Below, piece by piece: positions 58,790-64,000 of a stretch of 64,000 bases of DNA. The translations under genes and the position numbers were made by a program. Each line of letters begins with the position of its first letter. The stretch's first letter is position 1. This DNA comes from Alphaproteobacteria bacterium (GTDB taxonomy: Bacteria; Pseudomonadota; Alphaproteobacteria; Micropepsales; Micropepsaceae). The notes under the pieces were generated by a model, which saw only the letters and a program-made list of their open reading frames with translations, made no database searches and was not told where the DNA came from. Where the stretch lies: NCBI GenBank assembly GCA_020852655.1, contig JADZAI010000106.1:1-64000 (forward strand), written 5' to 3'.

Positions 58790-60958
58790 ATGCCAAACCT
58801 TGCCGCACGTAAAGAGTGGGCGCTTAAACTCGCACGACTCGGCTTTGAGATATTCCCCATCCCGGCCTTCGAAAAGAAGCCGGAGATCGGCGGAGGCTCG
58901 TGGCTGCTGAAGATGTCGAGTGACCCCGATGTAGTCGCCGGGTGGTTCAACGACACCCCGGATATGAACTACGCTGTCTGTCCCGGCGCTGGCCATGTGG
59001 TCATCGACTTGGACCAGAAGAATGGCAAGGACGGCGTAGGCCATTGGGCCGTGCTTGAGTCTCTTGAAGACACGGACGATTGGGTATCCAGCGCCACCCT
59101 TAGGGTTCGAACGCCAAGCGGTGGCGTCCACCTGTATCTCAAAACCGATGCGTCCGTTTCGAACGGTCACAACTTCGGCGGAAAGGACTGCGGGGTCGAT
59201 ATCCGGGGAGCACACGGTTATGTCGTTGGCCCCTACTCCTACACCGTCGCCGATGAGCGCTCGAAAACATATGAAGGCGAGTACTCCGTAGAGAACGACG
59301 TTGAGATCAGGGCTGCGCCCGAATGGGTGATGAGCCGGACCAACTCAGTCCGCGAGCGGTCGGCCAGCGCTGACGAAGCCCTCACCGAGCTTGATACGGA
59401 AGGTGCCATTCTTCGCTGCCGTCAGTTCCTTGAACGCACCACGGTCGCCGTGAGCGGCCAGAACGGCAACAACTGGACCTACGCGACCATCGCCCGGCTC
59501 CGCTCCATGGGCCTCAGTGAGGACGGGGCCATCGCCCTGATGACAGAGCCGGACGGGTGGAACGAGCGCTGTGAGCCCGCGTGGTCGCTTGAGGAACTAA
59601 GGCTCATCGCCGGGAACGTCTACCAGTATGCCAAGGGGCAGGCCGGTGACTTCGGCGGCGCGATGATCGAAAAGTTTGACCGGGTGTTCGGCGACGGCTC
59701 ATCGGTCGATAGCGACATGGTGGACGTGTCGTCACTCAATCTCGACGCAGAGGATGCGCCCGTCGCTACGCCTCTCAAGGCTTACCTTGAATCCGAGCTA
59801 GACGGCCTGCCAGAACCGGAGTGGCTCATTGATGACGTGCTCCCCGCCAAAGCGCTCAGCGTCGTCTACGGTGCGACAGGCTCCGGCAAGACCTTCTATG
59901 AGTTGGACCGGGTGCTGCATCTCGTGACAGGCCGGACCTATGCGGCACCCGAGCACATGCAGGAAGGGTTCGTAGAAGGCTACGCCGTTACTCGCCCGAT
60001 CAAGGCCACATACGTCGCGGGCGAAGGTGTAACCGGGGTACGAAAACGCATCCGCGCATGGCGTCAGCGCCATGGGTATGAGGGGACGCTTGACCTTTTG
60101 ATCGTCCCCAACATGCCACGTCTCTCTCAGAAGGACGCTGTTGACGCGCTGATAGCAACGATCAAGACCCGGATGCGTAGTTGCGACCTTGTTGTCTTCG
60201 ACACCTTGGGCCGTGCGGCGGCCGGGCTCAATATCAGCGCTGCGCCCGACGTACAGCTTATTGTCGAAGCTGCCGAGTACATCATGCGCTCATTGGACTG
60301 CGGCGTGACATTCATCCATCACACGGGGAAGGACCGTGAGCGCGGTGCTTTAGGCTCAGAGATGGTGATTGCCAACGCCGACTTGGTCGAACGTATCGAT
60401 CTGGTTGGCCAGAGCTACGGTCACCGCGTCATCAAGTCCGCATGCGTCAAGCTGAAGGACTCCGAACTACGCCCGGACATCTTGTTCAAAGGGACGACCG
60501 AAGAACTCGGCAGGGATTACCGTGGACGAATAATTGACTCGCTCGTCCTCACGCGGCTCGACGCCACGCCTGCACCGGCCAACGAGGACGCGCTACGCGA
60601 AGGCAAGAGCCGTAAGGCTAAGTTGGACTACTCAAAGCTCAATCTCGCCCGGTCTCTCATCGAGGCGCACACCGGCCCCCTTAAGCTAACCATGAACGCG
60701 TTGGCCGGTGAGATGGCCCACAAGCTGACGGAACGCGACACCACCGTTACAGACGGACAGTTCGAAAGAGCAAAGGAAGAGTGTCGCAATTTCCTTCGCA
60801 AGGAAGCGACAGGAGCCCTCGCCCGCTTCGCCTACAAGGAAGGCGAGGGAAAGCAGCCGTGGATATTTCAGTCACCCCACCGCGACGTGTCCGCCATCAT
60901 GGACAAAATTGAAGAGAGCGAGCAGTCATCCATTGCTGCGGCGTTCGCTGCGGAGTGA
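58790..60958 (+). CDS. primase-polymerase/RepA-like helicase replication protein
   Basis: A 722-aa protein. The N-terminal third (LGFEIFPIPAFEKKPEIGGG, CPGAGHVVIDLDQKNGKD near 69, GVDIRGAHGYVVGPYS) is a bifunctional primase-polymerase domain with the DxD-type metal site. The C-terminal half has Walker A VYGATGSGKTFYELD near 360, Walker B LVVFDTLGRA near 465 and FIHHTGKDRERGALGS, as in RepA/AAA_25 helicases. It probably drives replication of the excised element. ATG at 58790 is chosen over the track's 58736, which overlaps alpA. Confidence 0.85.
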   Translation: MPNLAARKEWALKLARLGFEIFPIPAFEKKPEIGGGSWLLKMSSDPDVVAGWFNDTPDMNYAVCPGAGHVVIDLDQKNGKDGVGHWAVLESLEDTDDWVSSATLRVRTPSGGVHLYLKTDASVSNGHNFGGKDCGVDIRGAHGYVVGPYSYTVADERSKTYEGEYSVENDVEIRAAPEWVMSRTNSVRERSASADEALTELDTEGAILRCRQFLERTTVAVSGQNGNNWTYATIARLRSMGLSEDGAIALMTEPDGWNERCEPAWSLEELRLIAGNVYQYAKGQAGDFGGAMIEKFDRVFGDGSSVDSDMVDVSSLNLDAEDAPVATPLKAYLESELDGLPEPEWLIDDVLPAKALSVVYGATGSGKTFYELDRVLHLVTGRTYAAPEHMQEGFVEGYAVTRPIKATYVAGEGVTGVRKRIRAWRQRHGYEGTLDLLIVPNMPRLSQKDAVDALIATIKTRMRSCDLVVFDTLGRAAAGLNISAAPDVQLIVEAAEYIMRSLDCGVTFIHHTGKDRERGALGSEMVIANADLVERIDLVGQSYGHRVIKSACVKLKDSELRPDILFKGTTEELGRDYRGRIIDSLVLTRLDATPAPANEDALREGKSRKAKLDYSKLNLARSLIEAHTGPLKLTMNALAGEMAHKLTERDTTVTDGQFERAKEECRNFLRKEATGALARFAYKEGEGKQPWIFQSPHRDVSAIMDKIEESEQSSIAAAFAAE

Positions 60959-61055
60959 AGTACTTAAGAGAAGTGCGACCGGAAGGCGGAGGGCTCATGG
61001 TCACCTCCCGGCCGCTGGTCGCCCGCAGTTATGGAGACCGGCGGGCGACTCGTCG

Positions 61056-61334
61056 CTAGGTACCGGGCATAACCGGCCCACCGATCTTGGCCATCCCAAT
61101 GGCGTCGCCGTTAAAGAAGACGCCTTGCGATGCAGCTTCGGTGAAGTCGGCGTCCACGGTGTCACACACCTTGACCGCGATGTATGCGTGTTCGGGGAAG
61201 TGTTGCCTTCCCCCTGTGATCTCCGACGCCCTCTCACGCGCTATGTCGGCATCGGGGCCGACGACAAGGGCGCTCTGAATACGGAATGGGTTCATTCCAT
61301 TGGGCTGAGTACGCAGAAACAGAAAAGCGGGCAT
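61056..61334 (-). CDS. hypothetical protein of the element
   Basis: A 92-aa protein starting MPAFLFLRTQPNGMNPFRIQ, with VVGPDADIARERASEI and VCDTVDADFTEAASQGVFF. Not recognised; probably a small alpha/beta fold. ATG at 61334 is preceded by AGGAG. It is the last gene of the minus-strand operon and converges with the replication gene. Confidence 0.6.
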   Translation of the reverse strand: MPAFLFLRTQPNGMNPFRIQSALVVGPDADIARERASEITGGRQHFPEHAYIAVKVCDTVDADFTEAASQGVFFNGDAIGMAKIGGPVMPGT

Positions 61335-61345
61335 GACCGATTCTC

Positions 61346-61630
61346 CTAGTGGATTATTCCGATGGACCACGTTCCCGGCTTCACGCCGGGCATAGTGGCC
61401 TTCAGGGTTGCGAGACAGCGACCGAACTCTTCGATGCTGGGTGCCGAGCGCTGCTGGTGAAATAGCGTGAACGCCATCGCCTCTGCGGCCTCGCGCGACT
61501 CAGCTGTGATCGGCTCACGCCGGGACCGCAGCCAGTCAGCTATTTCACGGCTTAGCGCCGCCATGCTCTCTGGCTGGACGCGGAAGCGATTTAGGACGTG
61601 CGTTGGACGCCAAGGGCTAGGCCGGTTCAT
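61346..61630 (-). CDS. hypothetical protein of the element
   Basis: A 94-aa helical protein (MNRPSPWRPTHVLNRFRVQP, then ALSREIADWLRSRREPITAESREAAEAMAF). Not recognised. Its ATG overlaps the stop of the upstream gene (ATGA), so it is translationally coupled; 11 nt separates it from the next gene. Confidence 0.6.
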   Translation of the reverse strand: MNRPSPWRPTHVLNRFRVQPESMAALSREIADWLRSRREPITAESREAAEAMAFTLFHQQRSAPSIEEFGRCLATLKATMPGVKPGTWSIGIIH

Positions 61631-62466
61631 GACACAGCCTTCGCAAGCTGGGCGATCCTGTCGTTTGCGAGACCGGTCGCGATCCGCGAGCTAGGAGTCG
61701 GCCGTCGCCCCATTGTGTACGCTTGGTTCGCCTGCACCGTGGCTTGGTAGGCTACACGCGTACGCTCGATGGCCAGCAGGGCCTTCTTCATGACATCGCC
61801 GACGACGGCCGTGCTGAATGCTTGTGAAGAGTATGGCCGCGCCTTCGCCGGTAGTTCATCCAACCGCATAAGCAATGCCCCGGCCAGCGGCACGTTCTTC
61901 GTCGCAACCGCGAGTTCGCACAGGTTACGGACTTCGGCGACATTCGCATGCGCGATCTGCTGCTGGTACACGGAACGGCGTTCATGCCCCAGACTCAGTC
62001 GGGACAGCACCTGTTGGGGTGTCCGCCAAAACTTCGCCAACAGGTCAGCCTTCTTGTACTCATCCCGTAGCTGATCCATCGCCGTAGCGCGCGCATCCTT
62101 GCTGATCGCGGTGACACGGGTGCGATCATCCGAAATGTCTTTGCTGATGATCCGTTCGGCATCGCCTTTCGAGGTGAGGCCCAAGCCTGCAATGCGGTCA
62201 CGGATTGAACGCTCAGAGCGCTCCAACTCCTTCAGCCCGGCATCGATGTGCTGCTTGATCGTGTCGGCCTTCGACTGGGCGGACGCAGCAATTGCGTCGA
62301 GGTTACTGCTGTCAAAGCCTTCGAGGCCAACCAGCACTTCCAACTGCGGGTCCGAATTGACTGCCAGGTCTTCAAGCGTCACTGAGCGCATCGGCTCCGG
62401 TGTCGCGGCAGGGTCTTCCGCTTCGCGGGCGGCGACGCCCGCAGCTATCTTATCCGTCGTACTCAT
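61627..62466 (-). CDS. coiled-coil hypothetical protein of the element
   Basis: A 279-aa protein, MSTTDKIAAGVAAREAEDPA at the start. Residues 60-200 are charged helix (SKADTIKQHIDAGLKELERSERSIRDRIAG, DDRTRVTAISKDARATAMDQLRDEYKKAD). No known domain seen; scaffold- or portal-associated proteins can look like this, but that is not supported by motifs. ATG at 62466 is placed 7 nt after GGGAG; the track's long frame upstream is unlikely. Confidence 0.6.
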   Translation of the reverse strand: MSTTDKIAAGVAAREAEDPAATPEPMRSVTLEDLAVNSDPQLEVLVGLEGFDSSNLDAIAASAQSKADTIKQHIDAGLKELERSERSIRDRIAGLGLTSKGDAERIISKDISDDRTRVTAISKDARATAMDQLRDEYKKADLLAKFWRTPQQVLSRLSLGHERRSVYQQQIAHANVAEVRNLCELAVATKNVPLAGALLMRLDELPAKARPYSSQAFSTAVVGDVMKKALLAIERTRVAYQATVQANQAYTMGRRPTPSSRIATGLANDRIAQLAKAVS

Positions 62467-62696
62467 GTTCATGCTCCCGTCCAATCGAGATTTCCGTCGA
62501 TGTGCGAGAGTGGACACAGAACCTCTCCGGCGGGCTCCCGCCCGTGCTCCGGCGACTTCACAGTCAATTGGAGGACCAACCAATGGAAGTATCACACTCA
62601 CCACCGGCCGGAGGGTCCATACCGCACGCTGTGAATTTGGACCGGCTGCCGAGGAAGGGATGCCCCACAAATGGCAGCTTGGCTTTAACCACGCGG

Positions 62697-63101
62697 CTAT
62701 GCCGCCTTTAGCTCTCTCGCGGCTCGCCGTTCGGCCAAGGCTTCCAGATTCGCGCGCTTCTTCGCTTCGGCCGCTTGGTGCTCTTGCTCATCGAGTTTGC
62801 AGCTAAGCGTTCGTGTATTCCGTTCCATAGTGATGGCACGGCGTCTCACGCGCTCCACCTCTTCGCCCGCGCCCGCACAGACAAATTCGAGGTGTTTACG
62901 CCACGGGCCGCGTTCCGCCAAAAGCAAGCGCTTCGCTGACTTGCGCTCCGATGCAGAAGCGAACTCCGGCCGGATGGTCCCGTGGCGGCCGGGCACTTCG
63001 ATGCCGGGAAACGCGTCGGTGAAAGCGCGTATGAGCACCGCTAGCCACAGGCGGCGCTCCGGTGAGGCGTGCGGCTCTTCGCCGTAGGTGACCGGGTGCA
63101 T
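62697..63101 (-). CDS. hypothetical protein of the element
   Basis: A 134-aa protein with MHPVTYGEEPHASPERRLWLAVLIRAFTDAFPG at the start and a basic helical C-terminus (RVRRRAITMERNTRTLSCKLDEQEHQAAEAKKRANLEALAERRAAREL). The middle (SERKSAKRLLLAERGPWRKHLEFVCAGAG) resembles small phage-region proteins in which an RRLW...A..D block is common. Starts 4 nt after the upstream stop. Confidence 0.6.
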   Translation of the reverse strand: MHPVTYGEEPHASPERRLWLAVLIRAFTDAFPGIEVPGRHGTIRPEFASASERKSAKRLLLAERGPWRKHLEFVCAGAGEEVERVRRRAITMERNTRTLSCKLDEQEHQAAEAKKRANLEALAERRAARELKAA

Positions 63102-63105
63102 GGCT

Positions 63106-63474
63106 CTAGACCCGGACCACACCCCAAGCCGGTGCGTCACCTTCGGCGTCGCGTTCTTGTTCGCGATTTTTCTCCGGCAGGGCGTTGCTGTGCTCGGCGT
63201 TGAAGGCCCGTTCGCGTTCTAGCTGCTGAGCGAGCGCCTCAAGTGACTGCTGTTCCCAGTGTTCCTCAGCCGCTCTTTGGCCAGCCGGACTCTTCGGTGA
63301 GTATGTGGCAATGCCGATAGCCGGAGCATATGCCACTTCATCTGGCCTTAGGCCGTACGCCGTTGCGTCCCGCGCCAGTGTTTCCATGGCACCGAGGGCA
63401 TACAGGACCATCGTCGGGTTCTCGCCTGTAGTAGCCGTTGCGGCGTGGGCCTTTGGCTGTCGTCTACCCGCCAT
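63106..63474 (-). CDS. hypothetical protein of the element
   Basis: A 122-aa protein starting MAGRRQPKAHAATATTGENP, with LGAMETLARDATAYGLRPDEVAYAPAIGIATYSPKSP and a Gln/Glu-rich tail. Not recognised. ATG is preceded by GGAGGT and overlaps the upstream gene by 11 nt, so it belongs to the same operon. Confidence 0.6.
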   Translation of the reverse strand: MAGRRQPKAHAATATTGENPTMVLYALGAMETLARDATAYGLRPDEVAYAPAIGIATYSPKSPAGQRAAEEHWEQQSLEALAQQLERERAFNAEHSNALPEKNREQERDAEGDAPAWGVVRV

Positions 63475-64000
63475 CGTCAACCTCCATGGCTTCGAACTCT
63501 GCGTCTTCAATGTCGTCTTCGGCGAACGGCGCGGGCAGTGCGCGATTGTCGGAGATCGTTTCCAAGACAGCCTTCAACTGCCTTCGCTGATCCGGGCTAA
63601 GGCGGTTCACGTCGTTGAGGCTGATCGGAACAGCGGCATGGGTATGGCTGTGCTGCACCTCGCCGGTGATGGCGACTTCCTTCCGGTCACCGTAGGTCTC
63701 CGGAAGTCGGCGGCTGAGCATGAAGGCCAGCAGCTTGTTGTCGAAAACCTTCTTGCTTCCGGTGATCTCACCGCGCCAGACGATGGGCTCATCCATGCCG
63801 TTCACCGCGCGGTCCATCGCGACCTTTTCGAGACGGCTCAGCGCTTTCTGAAGCGCGGCTTCCTGACGAGCGGCGAAGACTCCGTCCCTACGCGCCAAGC
63901 TGGCAAACGTAGCGTTGGCCGAAGTGCCATCGCTCAGATGCGGCAATACGGCCAATGCCGCCCATGCCTTTACGCCGGTTTCGGCGAGAACCTCCAAGTA
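63464..64000 (-). CDS. phage-like protein, possible small terminase relative (5' end outside window)
   Basis: The frame is open to the window edge; the track's TTG at 63997 is just the first possible start. About 178 codons are visible: VLPHLSDGTSANATFASLARRDG, KKVFDNKLLAFMLSRRLPETYGDRKEVAITGEVQHSHTHA, then an acidic tail. The block D..LL..ML..R.PE.YGDR.EV...G.V.H is common in small-terminase-like (phBC6A51-type) phage proteins. This is a pattern resemblance only. Confidence 0.45.
   Translation of the reverse strand, partial: YLEVLAETGVKAWAALAVLPHLSDGTSANATFASLARRDGVFAARQEAALQKALSRLEKVAMDRAVNGMDEPIVWRGEITGSKKVFDNKLLAFMLSRRLPETYGDRKEVAITGEVQHSHTHAAVPISLNDVNRLSPDQRRQLKAVLETISDNRALPAPFAEDDIEDAEFEAMEVDDGG

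Larger units (their letters stand above)
55820..64000. mobile_element. integrated phage-like element, left part
   Basis: Starts with two tyrosine recombinase genes next to the chromosomal DNA glycosylase gene, then an AlpA-like regulator and a primase-polymerase/helicase, followed by an opposing operon of small unrecognised genes reaching the window edge. GC is lower than the flanking chromosome and the gene density and overlaps are phage-like. No structural genes are seen in this part, so it may be a satellite, plasmid-prophage or integrative element; the right end is not in the window. Confidence 0.7.

Overview
The window is about 64 kb of GC-rich chromosome from an alphaproteobacterium. 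The evidence is a PopZ gene in the conserved order pcm-tolC-popZ-valS, a DUF1489 gene, a clpS-clpA-phasin-DD-carboxypeptidase neighbourhood, a patatin/3-hydroxybutyrate dehydrogenase pair, an imuA-imuB-dnaE2 mutagenesis cassette behind an alphaproteobacterial LexA box (GTTC-N7-GTTC), and a CtrA-like TTAA-N7-TTAA site. Phasin and bdhA suggest a polyhydroxybutyrate (PHB) user. The species cannot be named from this alone.

Layout. 0-6 kb: the 5' part of btaA (betaine-lipid synthesis), an RsmB-family rRNA methyltransferase, chorismate mutase, an HPt protein and a large membrane-anchored coiled-coil protein. 6-12.3 kb: an odd repeat-bearing ORF running into the 3' end of valS, then valS, popZ, tolC and pcm. 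12.5-18.5 kb: tRNA-Cys, a possible small RNA, tRNA-Asn, and the dnaE2, imuB, imuA SOS operon. 18.6-27.4 kb: a histidine phosphatase, a sulfurtransferase, an acetyltransferase, a fused type IIG-like restriction-modification gene preceded by two DnaA boxes and degenerate tandem repeats, a PAS protein and a DUF2189 membrane protein. 27.4-30.7 kb: clpA, clpS and phasin.

30.83-34.03 kb is the most unusual segment. It is a 3.2-kb transposon with IS1-type ends, flanked by a 10-bp direct repeat, whose transposase gene is broken. Between the left end and the transposase it carries a HigB/HigA-like toxin-antitoxin operon (the antitoxin fused to a HEXXH metallopeptidase domain), a third unrecognised gene and a small basic protein gene. 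It sits in the divergent promoter region between phasin and the DD-carboxypeptidase.

34-55.6 kb: core metabolism. This covers putA (proline to glutamate), panC, and leucine degradation genes (isovaleryl-CoA dehydrogenase, both methylcrotonyl-CoA carboxylase subunits, an enoyl-CoA hydratase) with a thiolase and 3-hydroxybutyrate dehydrogenase. A low-GC two-gene insert (an HU-like protein plus a protein with a deoxyribosyltransferase/TIR-like look) lies upstream of thiolase and SIMPL-domain genes and is a candidate defence unit. Near-identical palindromes upstream of phasin and of the patatin-bdhA operon look like shared PhaR operators.

55.8-64 kb: the left part of an integrated element. It has two overlapping tyrosine-recombinase genes, the first lacking a catalytic arginine, then an AT-rich palindromic region, an AlpA-like regulator, a primase-polymerase/helicase, and an opposing operon of mostly unrecognised phage-like genes. 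The right end is outside the window.
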